Assembly: GCA_029259745.1 (NCBI GenBank)
Contig: JAJDEO010000041.1
Span: 83,374 to 147,373 of the forward strand
Reading direction: 5' to 3'
From: Planctomycetota bacterium
GTDB taxonomy: Bacteria > Planctomycetota > B15-G4
DNA: 64,000 bases
Of the stretch, positions 1-9,348 are shown piece by piece. The first letter of the stretch is position 1; every line of letters starts with the position of its first letter. Both the position numbers and the translations under genes were made by a program. Under the pieces are notes generated by a model. It did no database searches and had not been told where the DNA came from. It saw only the letters and a list, made by a program, of their open reading frames with translations.

Positions 1-793
1 AGCCGACGCGGGAGCTGCTTTGGGTGACGCGCGGGGCGTCGGCCGAACTCGCGAGCCCGAAGTCGAAGACGAGCACACGACCGTCGACCGTGAGCATGAC
101 GTTCGACGGCTTGACATCGCGATGCAAGACGCCTCGTTCGTGCGCGTGATCGAGCGCGGATGCCACCCGCTGGGCGATCGTCAAACACGTCACGAAACCC
201 TCGGTGTCGTAGAGCCTCCCCGTCACCTCGACGTGCGCCCCATCGCGCTGTTCGACGACGCGTTCGATCGCCCGGGCGAACTCGCTCCCGTGGCGCGCCG
301 GGTGATCGAGCACGGCGAGCACCTCCGCGAGCGTGGCCCCGTGCAAGCGCTCCATCGCGAAGTACGGAACGCCGTCGCACTCGCCGCCGCTGTAGACCGG
401 GACGATGTGGGCATGGGCGAGGCTCGCGATGATGCGGAGCTCGCGACGGAAACGCTCACGCGAGCCGGGGAAGTAGAGCTGGTCGGCGCGTACGACCTTC
501 AGGGCCACGTCGCGCTCGAGCGGCTCTTGGACGGCCGCGTAGACAACTCCCATGCCGCCGCCCCCGAGCCTGCGCCCGAGGCGGAACTCACCGAGCCGTT
601 CGGGCGGTGCGTCGGGCTCGCCGAGGAGTCCGGCATCGGCGAGTGCGGCAAGGCGCTTGCGCAGGTCCTCGGCGTCGGCCGGGAACGCGTCGCAGAGCGC
701 GTCGATCGCCGCCGAGCCTTCGTGTTCGACGCGATCGAGACACGTCATCACGAGTTCGTCGAGTCGCTCGTTGTCAGGGTCCACCGGCGACAC
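1..793 (-). CDS. Serine/threonine protein kinase, N-terminal part (runs off the left edge)
   Basis: The visible 264 residues hold most of a Hanks-type kinase catalytic domain. A short helical N-terminus (residues 1-65) precedes the glycine-rich loop (about 73-84, GGGGMGVVY), the ATP-binding lysine in VALK (K99), the catalytic HRDVKPSN loop (H224-N231) and the metal-binding DFG (244-246). An insertion of about 35 residues (163-200) lies just before the catalytic loop. The start is GTG at 793, because an in-frame stop lies 12 codons upstream and no other start fits between. The C-terminal part, where sensor or membrane segments would sit, is outside the window. It is divergent from the sigma factor at 895, an arrangement common in planctomycetes, where such kinases may control the partner sigma factor. 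That regulatory link is inferred. Confidence 0.93.
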   Translation of the reverse strand, partial: MSPVDPDNERLDELVMTCLDRVEHEGSAAIDALCDAFPADAEDLRKRLAALADAGLLGEPDAPPERLGEFRLGRRLGGGGMGVVYAAVQEPLERDVALKVVRADQLYFPGSRERFRRELRIIASLAHAHIVPVYSGGECDGVPYFAMERLHGATLAEVLAVLDHPARHGSEFARAIERVVEQRDGAHVEVTGRLYDTEGFVTCLTIAQRVASALDHAHERGVLHRDVKPSNVMLTVDGRVLVFDFGLASSADAPRVTQSSSRVG

Positions 794-894
794 GCCTCGC
801 GTCGTGAGAGAAGCGCGGGGTCAACTCGACCGCCACGCTGCGATCGCGTCCGGCCTGATACGATCGACGCGTTCTCACTGCAGGATACCAAGCA
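794..894. promoter_or_regulatory. Divergent intergenic region of kinase and sigma factor
   Basis: This 101-bp gap must contain both promoters of the divergent kinase (minus) and ECF sigma (plus) genes. The plus-strand AGGA at 882-885 is a plausible ribosome-binding site nine bases before the sigma ATG. A TGAGA (805-809) and a TCTCA (873-877) occur but are too far apart to call a single site. I do not see a convincing -35/-10 pair. Confidence 0.35.
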
Positions 895-1452
895 ATGCCT
901 AACGACGGCGCTCCCCACGACGCACGCATGGACGTCGAGGCGTTACTCACCGAGCACCTCCCCGGGCTGCGCGCCTACGTACGTCTCAAGGCCGGGCTCC
1001 TTACGCACGCGCGCGAGGGCGAGTCGGATGTCGTGCAGTCGACGTGTCGCGCCGTGCTCGAGCAGGCCGAGCAGTTTCGTCACCAAGGCGAAGGGCGCTT
1101 CCGGCGCTGGCTCTACACGACGGCGCTGCGCAAGATCCTCGACAAGCATGACTTCCACACGGCCGCGCGGCGCGACGCCCGCCGCGAGACCGGCGGCGAC
1201 CCAGCCGAGATCCTCGCCGTCTACCACCACGTCTGTACACCGAGCCGTGTGGCGTCAGCACACGAGCAGCTCGATCGCATCGAAAGCGCCTTCGCCGCGC
1301 TTGACGACGACCACCGCGAAGTCGTCCTCCTCTCGCGCATCATGGGCCTTTCACGCGCCGAGGTGGCCGACGCCATGGGACGTAGCGAGGCGTCTGTACG
1401 TGGGCTGCTCCACCGTGCCCTCACACGGCTGAGTCGCGATTTGCAGGACTGA
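895..1452 (+). CDS. RNA polymerase sigma factor, ECF/sigma-70 family
   Basis: This 185-residue protein has the two-domain layout of ECF sigma factors. Region 2 spans about residues 15-95 (ESDVVQSTCRAVLE followed by FRRWLYTTALRKILDKH). Region 4 spans about 125-183, with the helix-turn-helix around LSRAEVADAMGRSEASVRGL. The expected role is recruiting RNA polymerase to a dedicated set of promoters. No anti-sigma gene follows. The divergent Ser/Thr kinase at 1-793 is the likely regulatory partner, by analogy with kinase-linked planctomycete sigma factors. The ATG at 895 is preceded by AGGA. The target genes cannot be read from this sequence. Confidence 0.92.
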   Translation: MPNDGAPHDARMDVEALLTEHLPGLRAYVRLKAGLLTHAREGESDVVQSTCRAVLEQAEQFRHQGEGRFRRWLYTTALRKILDKHDFHTAARRDARRETGGDPAEILAVYHHVCTPSRVASAHEQLDRIESAFAALDDDHREVVLLSRIMGLSRAEVADAMGRSEASVRGLLHRALTRLSRDLQD

Positions 1453-1609
1453 CGGCAAGGCTGGCATCGACGTCTTGGATCGGCAACCGCCGTGGAATGT
1501 TCCGCGCAATATCATCAGTTTTGCGCCACGTCGGATTCTTTGTCGTTCGTGCGGAACACCTCGCCGCGCCTCCCGATTCGTCACGCAGACACCCCTCCGG
1601 ATCTGCGCC

Positions 1610-4600
1610 ATGAACTTCGCTCGCCTCGCTGCCGTCCTCGTCGTCCTGCTCGCCGCCGTGCCTCGCTCAACAGCCCAGTGCACGGGACCTAACTGCCACT
1701 CCATCTCGGGAAGCATCTCGGATGCCACGACGGGACCGCTCCTCGCCGGGCACACCTATGTCGCGACGGGAGCGCTCGAGGTGGCGAGTGGCGCGACATT
1801 GACGGTCCAACCCGGCGCCATCATCAAGTCTGCGTCCTGGATCAACATCTTCGGAAACCTCCTCGCCGAAGGAACCGTGGCGCTGCCGATCATCCTCACG
1901 TCGACGCGCGACGACACGGCCGGCGGGGACACCAACGGCGACGGATCAGCGACGCTTCCCGGCAAGGGGAACTGGTACGGCATCCGCTTCTTCGCCGGGA
2001 GCGGAAGCTCACGCTTCGAGAACATCGAGACGCGTTTCACGGGCGCCGGCTCGTCACCGGCGATCATCGTCGCGGGCTCGGCACCGGGTCTCGCCTTCGA
2101 CCGCGTCACGTGCAAGACCGGCTTCCAAGAAGCCGTGAAGTTCCAGAGCGGCACCGCGACGGTCAGCAGACTCCACGCCGACGACATGGGCGGCCCCGCA
2201 GAGATCCGCACGCCATCCGAAGCGATCCACTTCACGCAGTTGACGACGGCGAACTGCGACACGGACGGTCTCGTCATCAAGGGCAACTCGTCGATCACGT
2301 CCAACCTCGTGCTGACGGCGGACAATCTGGCGAACGGGACGGGCTCGATCGTCTCGTGGGGCACGGTGACAGCGCAGAACAACGTGACGGTGACGCTCGA
2401 GGCCGGCGTCACGTTGAAGTTCGGAGCCGCGCGGGTCTTCCAGGTGCAGGGGACGCTGCTCACCAACGGCACAGTGCAGAAGCCCGTGGTCTTCACGAGC
2501 ATCGACGACAATGCCTTCGGCGGCGTCACGGGCACGGGTACGCCGTCCGCCAACCACTGGGGCTCCGTGTTCCTCACCTTCACGTCGGCCAACAGCGTCC
2601 TGCGGCGGACGCTCATCCGCTACGGCGGCATGAGCGAGCAGTCGGCGAACATCCGCGCGGACGGCACCGTCTGGCTCGACGCGTGCACGATCGAGAAGTC
2701 AGCGAGCGTCGGGTTCCGCGTGGTGACGACCCCGACCGTCACGAACTGTCAGTTTCTCGACAACGCCGGCAGCCCGACGACGACGATCCCGATCAGCTCT
2801 CTCGCGCAGTTCGCGGGCAACACGGCCAGCGGCAACGGCGGCGGCAACGTCATGCTCATCTCGGGAACACTCACGGCGAGCGCGACACTCCAACCCGCAA
2901 GCGCTTTCAACGGCACCGGAACCTTCGTCATGACGTCGTCGATCGTTGTCCCTACAGCGTTCACCTGGACGCTCGGACCTGGTGTCATCGTGAAGGTGCA
3001 GAGCGGAACCGTCTCGGTGCCCGGCAAGCTCGTCTGCAACGGGACGGCCGGGAATGAGGTGATCTTCACTTCCGTCGCCGACGACAGCGTCGGCGGCGAC
3101 ACGAACGGCGACGGCAGCGCGACGAGTCCGGTGCCTGGGAGCTGGGGCGGCTTGTCACTTTACTCCTCGCTTGCCGGCACAGAACTCAACCATGTCGTCG
3201 TGCGCTACGCAGGTGGGAGCGGCTCCGTGGGTGTCGCCAATGCACCGCCGACGATGCGCGACTGCCGGATCGAGTTCGGCAGCGGTCCAGCGCTCAATGC
3301 AGGTGGCACCGCCCCGCTGCTCGTGCGCTGTGCCTTCGACTCTTGCGGTGGCTTGGCACCGATCGTCAACCTCAACCTCGACGCCTTGGCCGGGCTCGAA
3401 GCGTGCACGGCCGCGGGCAATGCGACGACGAACTCGGTGCGCATCGCCGGAACGACGATCAGCGGTATCGACCTCGACCTCACACCCGCGAACACGCTCA
3501 ATGGTGACGGCGTGTTGATCCTCGACGGCGACATCTCCGTGCAGGCCAACGCGAGCCTGACCGTGGCGGCGGGCATGATCTGGAAGTTTGCGTCGAACTA
3601 TCGCCTCGAGGTCCGCGGCCCTTTCACGGCGCTCGGCGAAGTGGGCAACGAAGTGGTCTTCACCGGTATCACGGACGACATCGGCGGTGACTCCGACGGC
3701 AACGGCGGCCCACCCAGCAACGGCGTGCCCGGTTCGTGGCGCAACATCGCCGTGATCTCGCAGACGAACGTGACGATGCTGAACACGCGCATCCGCAACG
3801 CCGGTGCCGGAGGCATCTCGGCGATCAACCTCTTCGCGGCCGGCGGGACATTCGACTCGATCGTCGTCGAGGACTGCACGGGACCGGGGTTCGTGCCGTC
3901 CTACCCCACTTTCAGCGTCACGAACTCGGCCTTCAACCGCTGCACGCGCCCCATCGACGTCGTCCCCGTCGCAGCGCTGGGCTCCTTCTCTGGCAACACG
4001 GCCGCCGGGAACACGCTCGGCAACGCCATGCGCATCATGTCGATGGGCACGGTGCCGGTGGGCGGATTCTCCTTCACTCCGCAGTCAACACTGAACGAGG
4101 ACGGCGTCTTCTTCATCAACACGAACCTCTTCACACAAGGGTCCGAAGTGATGAAGGTCTCGGCCGGTGTCGTGCTGAAGTTCATGCACCCCGCTCACTC
4201 GGTGACCATCTCCGGCGTCCTCGACGTCAAGGGCACCTCCGCCGACCCCGTCGTCTTCACCTCGATCCACGATGACGAGTTTGGCGGTGCGGACAACCTC
4301 GTGACACCCCCCGCGCCCGGCGACTGGCGTGGCTTCATCTTCCAGGCAAACTCCGACGCGAGCGTCATCGACCACGCCATCATCCGCTACGCAGGGAGCG
4401 AGGGCTCCCCCACGATCGACCTCTTCGACGCCGACATCACGCTCAGCAACGTCGTCATCGAGTTCGGCGCCGGCGTCGGGATCGACACAAACGGGACAAG
4501 CGTACCCACGCTCACAAACGTCGACATCGAGAACAACGTCGCCGATGCCATCGAGGGGCTTACCTGGCCACTGCTCGCGAAGATGAGCGGCGTGACCGCG

Positions 4601-5974
4601 ACGGGCAACGGTGGATCGCTCGACGCGACCGTCATCGACAGCTCGTTCGTGAAGGGCGAGGTCGTCATCGAGAAGGACAACGTCTTCGGCACCTGCATCG
4701 TCGTGAACATCTCGCCGGCCGTCTCCACGATCAACACGTTGTCATTTGGACGAGGTGTCATCGTGAAGGCCGGTCACCCGGGCGTCGTGATGCCCGTGAA
4801 GAACGTCGACGCCACCGGCACGGAGAAGACGGTCTTCACGTCACTGCTCGACGACGAGTACGGGGGCGACACGAACGGCGACGGTGCGGCAAGCCAGCCC
4901 ACGCCGGGCGATTGGATCGGACTCACCTCGGGGGGCACGATCGACCATGCTCTCGTACGCTACGCTGGCGCCGTCGTCGGGAGCGAGTCGGCACCGGGTA
5001 TCGCTGCCGGCACCTCCGGGTCCATCACGTCGACGCGCGTGGAGTTCTGCGCCGGCGACGGCGTCGTCGCCGACGACTGCCACAACGTTGTCGCGTTCTC
5101 GAACGCCGGCATCGGTATCGGCGGATACTCCGCGATCAACTGCACGGCCGCACTCAACGGCGAAGTCGGCATCTGGGCCGATCAGGTCATCTACTGCGTC
5201 TCGTGGCACAACGGTCCGACGCTCACGGAGAACTACTTCGAGGTCGGTGGCCCGATCATCGGCTGCCCACCGTGCGCATGCGACGTGCGCTACTCGATCG
5301 GGACCACCCTCGGACTGAGCGGCCCCGTCCAAGGCGCACCAGGCTTCTTCGGATGCCCGAACACTGGTTGGGGCAACCTGTTCGTCGACCCGCTGTTCGT
5401 CGACGAGCTCGGCGGCGACCTGCGCCTGCGGCCGAACTCACCGGCGCGCAACTTCGCCCTCGCACCGATCTCGCAGACCGTGCTCATGGACACCAACATC
5501 TGCAAACCATGGGGCATCTCAGGGACACTCTTTCCCGACGCACCGGCCACGTCGCGCGACCATTTCGACAACCCGCGCCGCGTCGACGATCAACTCATCG
5601 GCTGGACCGGCAAGGTCGCCGACATCGGCGCCTACGAGCGCGTGCTCTGGCGCATGGAGGTCGATGGCGACGCCGAGCTGGGCAAGGTGATGCAGTTCCG
5701 CGTCGAGGGGCCGAGCGGAACGGCGGTGATCCTGGTCGGGTTCCCGACGGGCGGCAACGACGCCTACCTCAGCCAGTGGAACTGGCTCATGATCGACCCG
5801 ACGTTCTACCTCACGCTGGCCGTCACTCCCGTGAACGTGCCCTGGACCCTGCCGTTGCCCCTCGATGCGAGCCTGCACGGGCTCGAGCTCGCCTTCCAGG
5901 CCGGCGTCACACCGAGCAGTGCTCCAAACCTCCACTCGATGACCAATGTCTTCGACGCGCGCCTGCACCTCTGA
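1610..5974 (+). CDS. Large secreted right-handed beta-helix protein
   Basis: The chosen ATG at 1610 gives 1454 residues beginning with a signal peptide (hydrophobic VLVVLLAAVP, likely cleavage after STA). An upstream in-frame ATG at 1475 would bury this signal. The body is a series of about six long repeats. Each has a 'gtl...ngt...pvvFTS' strand and a calcium-loop-like acidic stretch such as DTNGDGSAT, GGDTNGDGAA or GGDSDGNGGP, then 'pGsWrgi' and 'virYaG' strands, the pattern of parallel beta-helix proteins. The last ~85 residues resemble the C-terminal region of the chitinase-like protein at 7711-9159 and the N-terminal region of the protein at 24420-25940. No membrane anchor or catalytic residues are evident. 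A surface or matrix role is inferred. Confidence 0.85.
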   Translation: MNFARLAAVLVVLLAAVPRSTAQCTGPNCHSISGSISDATTGPLLAGHTYVATGALEVASGATLTVQPGAIIKSASWINIFGNLLAEGTVALPIILTSTRDDTAGGDTNGDGSATLPGKGNWYGIRFFAGSGSSRFENIETRFTGAGSSPAIIVAGSAPGLAFDRVTCKTGFQEAVKFQSGTATVSRLHADDMGGPAEIRTPSEAIHFTQLTTANCDTDGLVIKGNSSITSNLVLTADNLANGTGSIVSWGTVTAQNNVTVTLEAGVTLKFGAARVFQVQGTLLTNGTVQKPVVFTSIDDNAFGGVTGTGTPSANHWGSVFLTFTSANSVLRRTLIRYGGMSEQSANIRADGTVWLDACTIEKSASVGFRVVTTPTVTNCQFLDNAGSPTTTIPISSLAQFAGNTASGNGGGNVMLISGTLTASATLQPASAFNGTGTFVMTSSIVVPTAFTWTLGPGVIVKVQSGTVSVPGKLVCNGTAGNEVIFTSVADDSVGGDTNGDGSATSPVPGSWGGLSLYSSLAGTELNHVVVRYAGGSGSVGVANAPPTMRDCRIEFGSGPALNAGGTAPLLVRCAFDSCGGLAPIVNLNLDALAGLEACTAAGNATTNSVRIAGTTISGIDLDLTPANTLNGDGVLILDGDISVQANASLTVAAGMIWKFASNYRLEVRGPFTALGEVGNEVVFTGITDDIGGDSDGNGGPPSNGVPGSWRNIAVISQTNVTMLNTRIRNAGAGGISAINLFAAGGTFDSIVVEDCTGPGFVPSYPTFSVTNSAFNRCTRPIDVVPVAALGSFSGNTAAGNTLGNAMRIMSMGTVPVGGFSFTPQSTLNEDGVFFINTNLFTQGSEVMKVSAGVVLKFMHPAHSVTISGVLDVKGTSADPVVFTSIHDDEFGGADNLVTPPAPGDWRGFIFQANSDASVIDHAIIRYAGSEGSPTIDLFDADITLSNVVIEFGAGVGIDTNGTSVPTLTNVDIENNVADAIEGLTWPLLAKMSGVTATGNGGSLDATVIDSSFVKGEVVIEKDNVFGTCIVVNISPAVSTINTLSFGRGVIVKAGHPGVVMPVKNVDATGTEKTVFTSLLDDEYGGDTNGDGAASQPTPGDWIGLTSGGTIDHALVRYAGAVVGSESAPGIAAGTSGSITSTRVEFCAGDGVVADDCHNVVAFSNAGIGIGGYSAINCTAALNGEVGIWADQVIYCVSWHNGPTLTENYFEVGGPIIGCPPCACDVRYSIGTTLGLSGPVQGAPGFFGCPNTGWGNLFVDPLFVDELGGDLRLRPNSPARNFALAPISQTVLMDTNICKPWGISGTLFPDAPATSRDHFDNPRRVDDQLIGWTGKVADIGAYERVLWRMEVDGDAELGKVMQFRVEGPSGTAVILVGFPTGGNDAYLSQWNWLMIDPTFYLTLAVTPVNVPWTLPLPLDASLHGLELAFQAGVTPSSAPNLHSMTNVFDARLHL

Positions 5975-6208
5975 GGCGGAATCTCGACATGCGGCGTTAA
6001 AGGAGAGTTCGACACAACGGCGCCGATCGATCGAATCCGCGGCGTCCGGTTCGACGAAGAAGCCCTTGATGGCCGAGATCGAGCCACGATGTATTCGACG
6101 CTGCCCACGATTTTCTTGATGATGCCCACGATGCATGACGTTGCCGTTGCGAGCGCCCGCCGCCTTGGCGACGGGGCCGTGCGTCGACGTCCCGTGCCCG
6201 TGACCGTG

Positions 6209-6234
6209 CCGCGGAACGCCCAGGCGTTCCACGG
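6209..6234. promoter_or_regulatory. Near-perfect palindrome upstream of the SigK-like sigma gene
   Basis: CCGCGGAACGCC and GGCGTTCCACGG flank a two-base centre, giving 12-bp arms with one mismatch. It lies 31 bases before the GTG start at 6266. The tiny spacer suits a dimeric DNA-binding protein better than an RNA hairpin, and no T-run follows. It also argues against starting the sigma gene at upstream in-frame ATGs, which would place the palindrome inside the coding sequence. Confidence 0.5.
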
Positions 6235-6265
6235 GACCCGCCGCTTCAAGGAGACGCGCCCCGCC

Positions 6266-6820
6266 GTGAGCGCTTCCATCCTCGTCCGAGTTGCTCAAGG
6301 AGACGGTCCTGCCGTCCAGGAGTGCATGACCACGCACGGGAATCTCGTGTGGGCCATGGCACGCCGTGTCCTCGGCCGCAGCGCCGACACCGAGGATGCG
6401 GTGCAAGAGATCTTCATCGAGCTTTGGCGCAGTGCCGGTCGTTACGACCCGAAGCTCGGCACAGAAGTGCAGTTCATCGCGACGATCGCACGTCGGCGGC
6501 TCATCGACCGCGTCCGACGCCGCACGCGCCGGCCCGCGCCCGAGACACTCAGCATCGACATCGAGTCGGACCGCGACGAACTTGCGACGGTCGAGCTGTC
6601 CGAAGAAGCTGCGCGGGCGCGCGACGCCCTCATGCATCTGCGCGAGGAACAGCGCGAGGTGATCACGTTGTCGATCCAGCAGGGTCTGACGCACGACCAG
6701 ATCGCTCGCAAGACGTCGATGCCGCTCGGCACGGTCAAGACGCACATCCGGCGCGGGCTCGCACGGGTCCGGGAGTTGCTCGCGCAGAGCGACACCGAGC
6801 CGGAAGGGGCGTCGCGATGA
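6266..6820 (+). CDS. ECF sigma factor, SigK-like, paired with an RskA-like anti-sigma factor
   Basis: From GTG at 6266 the product is 184 residues, the usual ECF length; ATG at 6089 would add 59 unconserved residues. Region 2 (about 8-90) includes DTEDAVQEIFIELWRSAGRY and the DNA-melting segment before RRRLIDRVRRR. Region 4 (about 120-175) has QREVITLSIQQGLTHDQIA followed by GTVKTHIRRGLARVRELL, the helix-turn-helix that reads the -35 element. The stop codon overlaps the start of the anti-sigma gene (ATGA), so the two are translationally coupled. The expected system is an ECF sigma held inactive at the membrane by the RskA partner. AGGAG at about 6249-6253 is a somewhat distant ribosome-binding site. 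Confidence 0.9.
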   Translation: MSASILVRVAQGDGPAVQECMTTHGNLVWAMARRVLGRSADTEDAVQEIFIELWRSAGRYDPKLGTEVQFIATIARRRLIDRVRRRTRRPAPETLSIDIESDRDELATVELSEEAARARDALMHLREEQREVITLSIQQGLTHDQIARKTSMPLGTVKTHIRRGLARVRELLAQSDTEPEGASR

Positions 6821-7653
6821 ACGACGAGACGCGCCTCGACGAACTGCTCGCCGAGCAAGCGACCCAAGGCATCTCCGACCTCGACCACGCTGCGCTCGCG
6901 CTGATGCTCGAAGACGCGCCGGGGTTGAGCGCCGATTACTACGACGACGCCGCCGCTGCGCTCGACCTCGCGCTCAACGCAGACGCCTACGCGCTCGAAG
7001 ACGCCATGCCCACCGACTTCGCCGCACGTCTCACGGCTCAGGGCGAGGAGTTCCTGCGCAACGGTGAAGCGGCACTCGCGCCGCTGTACGCCCGTGCGTC
7101 CACGCCCGACGCGGAGGTTCCTTCGATCCCCGCGCCGACACCGTCGGCCAGCCCGATCTGGATGATCGGCGGCTGGCTCGCCGCCGCCGCCGCGATCGCC
7201 GTCATGGCAACCGGCTTCTTCGATACGCCCGCCACGAGCGCGACCGACGCGACCGCCGACGTGGCGACGGTCGAGGCGTTCATCGCCGAGTACCCCGACA
7301 CCGTCGACCTCGCGTGGTCGCCCGGTGGCGACGCCACGGGCACGAGCGCCACGGGCCGCGTCGTCTGGAGCCAGTCCGCGCAGCGCGGGTTCATGGTGTT
7401 CGACGACCTGGCCGTCAACGACGTCACCGTCGAGCAGTACCAGCTCTGGATCTTCGACGCCGACCGCGAGCACCCCGTCGACGGCGGCGTGTTCGACATC
7501 CGCGCCGGCGCCGGGCAAGTCGTGCCGATCACGGCCAAGCTCGACGTCACCACGCCCACGCTCTTCGCCGTGACGGTCGAGCGCCCCGGCGGCGTCGTCG
7601 TGTCCGACAAGAGCCGCATCACCCTCGCCGCCGATCCCAACGCGGCGAAGTAA
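6817..7653 (+). CDS. RskA-like transmembrane anti-sigma factor
   Basis: This 278-residue protein has an acidic N-terminal cytoplasmic part (1-110) expected to bind the sigma factor, one transmembrane helix (about 114-135) and an extracytoplasmic C-terminal domain (about 150-278). The C-terminal domain matches the anti-sigma-K factor RskA family in pattern: VVWSQSAQRGFMVFDDL, YQLWIFDADREHPVDGGVF, and a final 'FAVTVERPGGVVVSDKSRI' strand. It overlaps the sigma stop codon by four bases. The N-terminus lacks a clear zinc-binding HxxxCxxC motif. In known systems regulated proteolysis releases the sigma factor; whether that happens here is inferred. Confidence 0.9.
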   Translation: MNDETRLDELLAEQATQGISDLDHAALALMLEDAPGLSADYYDDAAAALDLALNADAYALEDAMPTDFAARLTAQGEEFLRNGEAALAPLYARASTPDAEVPSIPAPTPSASPIWMIGGWLAAAAAIAVMATGFFDTPATSATDATADVATVEAFIAEYPDTVDLAWSPGGDATGTSATGRVVWSQSAQRGFMVFDDLAVNDVTVEQYQLWIFDADREHPVDGGVFDIRAGAGQVVPITAKLDVTTPTLFAVTVERPGGVVVSDKSRITLAADPNAAK

Positions 7654-7710
7654 CGCGCGGGCGATGACGCTCGGGTTACCGTGCAGCCCTCCCCTCCGAG
7701 GACGCTGTCC

Positions 7711-9159
7711 ATGGTCATCGCCACGCGGTTCATTCGCCTTGCGCTCGCCGCCGCGTCCATCGCCGGCCACGCCGCCTGCCAGAACCTGCCCGACCGCTTG
7801 ACCGTCGGCTATTGGCACAACTGGACGAGCCCCAACGCCCTGCGCCTCACCGACCTCCCGCCCGACTACGACGTCGTCGACATCGCCTTCGCGACGCCGA
7901 GTGCACCGGGCGGCGTGCAGATGCAGTTCGTACCGAGCCCGACGATCTACCCGACCCTCCAGACGTTCATCGACGACGTCGCGGCGCTGCAGGCCGACGG
8001 GCGCAAGGTCGTGATCTCGATCGGCGGCGCCAACGACCCGATCGAAGTCGACAGTGCAAGCGATGCCTCCACCTTCGCGACCTCGATGCTCGCGCTCATC
8101 GACACCTACGGCTTCGACGGCCTCGACATCGATCTCGAGGGACAGTCGCTCGCACTCCTTCCTGGCGACAGCGATTTCCGCGCAGCGACATCGCCGAAGA
8201 TCGTGCACTTCATCGACGGCATCTCGCAGATCCTCGCCGCGAGTCCCGACGACTTCATGCTCACCGCAGCGCCCGAGACGGCCTTCGTCCAGGGCGGGTA
8301 CTCGACCTACGGCGGCATCTGGGGAGCCTACCTGCCCGTCCTCCACGCCCTGCGAGACGACCTCACGTTCGTGCACGTCCAGCACTACAACACCGGCTCG
8401 ATGTTCGGTCGCGACGGAGCGATCTACGCGCCCGCCACCGCCGACTTCCACGTGGCGATGGCAGACATGCTGCTCGCCGGCTTTCAGGTCGACGCCTTCG
8501 GCGCGGACATCACGTTCGAGCCGCTCGCAGCGAGCCAGGTGGCGATCGGCCTGCCGTCGTCGCCCGCGGCAGCCGGCTCGGGCTACACGACACCGACGCT
8601 CGTGAAGCAAGCCCTCGACGCGCTGTACCTCGGCAAGCCCGTACCGGGCGGCTCGTACGTGCTCGCCGATCCCGACGGCTATCCCTCGATGCGCGGCGTC
8701 ATGACCTGGTCGATCAACTGGGACGTTGCCAACGGCGAGGAGTTCATCTCCAGCTACACGCCGTATCTCGACACGCTCTTCTTGCAGGTCGACACCGACA
8801 CCGTCTCGACGTCAGCGGGTGGCGCCGTCACGTTCACGATGTCGGCCGGGAAGGTCAACGCCCTGCGGAATGCGTTTCTCCTCGGCAGCGTCACCGGCAC
8901 GAGCCCGGGCCTGCTCCTCCCCGGCGGACACGCGACGCTGCCCGTGAACTTCGACGCGCTCACGGAGTTCATCCTCGCGAGCCCCGCGGCCTTCCCGGGA
9001 TTCTTCACGACGCTCGACGACGCGGGCAATGCGAATGCCACGCTCACGGTTCCGCCGGTGGCCGCGGCACTCATCGGTATCGAACTCGACTTCGCCTATG
9101 CGCTCGGCGGTCCGTGGGACTTCGCCTCCAATGCCGTCGGGATCACACTCGTCCCGTAG
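7711..9159 (+). CDS. Secreted glycoside hydrolase family 18 (chitinase-like) enzyme
   Basis: ATG at 7711 gives 482 residues with a signal peptide (hydrophobic core about residues 6-18, cleavage near AAC). The GH18 signatures are present: the substrate-binding strand VISIGG (about 101-106) and the catalytic DGLDIDLE (136-143), where E143 is the acid/base. A late strand GVMTWSINWD closes the barrel. Predicted activity is hydrolysis of beta-1,4-N-acetylglucosaminyl bonds in chitin or a related polymer outside the cell. After the barrel, residues about 360-482 form a beta-rich module resembling parts of the proteins at 1610-5974 and 24420-25940. A non-chitin GH18 substrate is possible. Confidence 0.92.
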   Translation: MVIATRFIRLALAAASIAGHAACQNLPDRLTVGYWHNWTSPNALRLTDLPPDYDVVDIAFATPSAPGGVQMQFVPSPTIYPTLQTFIDDVAALQADGRKVVISIGGANDPIEVDSASDASTFATSMLALIDTYGFDGLDIDLEGQSLALLPGDSDFRAATSPKIVHFIDGISQILAASPDDFMLTAAPETAFVQGGYSTYGGIWGAYLPVLHALRDDLTFVHVQHYNTGSMFGRDGAIYAPATADFHVAMADMLLAGFQVDAFGADITFEPLAASQVAIGLPSSPAAAGSGYTTPTLVKQALDALYLGKPVPGGSYVLADPDGYPSMRGVMTWSINWDVANGEEFISSYTPYLDTLFLQVDTDTVSTSAGGAVTFTMSAGKVNALRNAFLLGSVTGTSPGLLLPGGHATLPVNFDALTEFILASPAAFPGFFTTLDDAGNANATLTVPPVAAALIGIELDFAYALGGPWDFASNAVGITLVP

Positions 9160-9165
9160 CCGCGA

Positions 9166-9336
9166 TCACTCGCCCTGGAGTTCCTTCAGCTCGGCCGTGA
9201 CCTTCTCGAGTTCCTGCTCGAGGCGCGCGAGTTCGGCGGGGTCGTCCGTGAACTTCCTCACGACCGCCAGCTCGCTGGTGAGTTTCGTGCGCTTGGCCTT
9301 CAGCACGACGATTTTCTTCTTCGCCTTCTTGTCCAT
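9166..9336 (-). CDS. Small conserved coiled-coil protein (56 aa)
   Basis: A compact open frame on the minus strand starts at ATG 9336, with AGAGG about nine bases upstream, and stops at 9166. The product is lysine-rich at the N-terminus (MDKKAKKKIVVLKAKRTKL) and then shows heptad-like Leu/Val spacing with DDPAELARLEQELEKV, typical of a short coiled coil. I recall similar small 'KK..RI..L...L..DDP.E...LE' proteins in planctomycetes, but their function is unknown to me. It starts 12 bases after the zincin gene, so it is probably its co-transcribed partner. It converges with the chitinase gene, leaving only six bases between their stop codons. Confidence 0.75.
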   Translation of the reverse strand: MDKKAKKKIVVLKAKRTKLTSELAVVRKFTDDPAELARLEQELEKVTAELKELQGE

Positions 9337-9348
9337 CGGTCCAGCCTC

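Noticed and set aside
20..1432. Long plus-strand frame covering the kinase and sigma genes
   Set aside because: The minus-strand reading gives a textbook kinase (HRD, DFG), and another plus frame gives a sigma factor. This frame is low-complexity.
6442..8610. 722-codon minus-strand frame opposite the sigma, anti-sigma and chitinase genes
   Set aside because: It crosses three well-supported genes on the other strand and has no recognisable motif.
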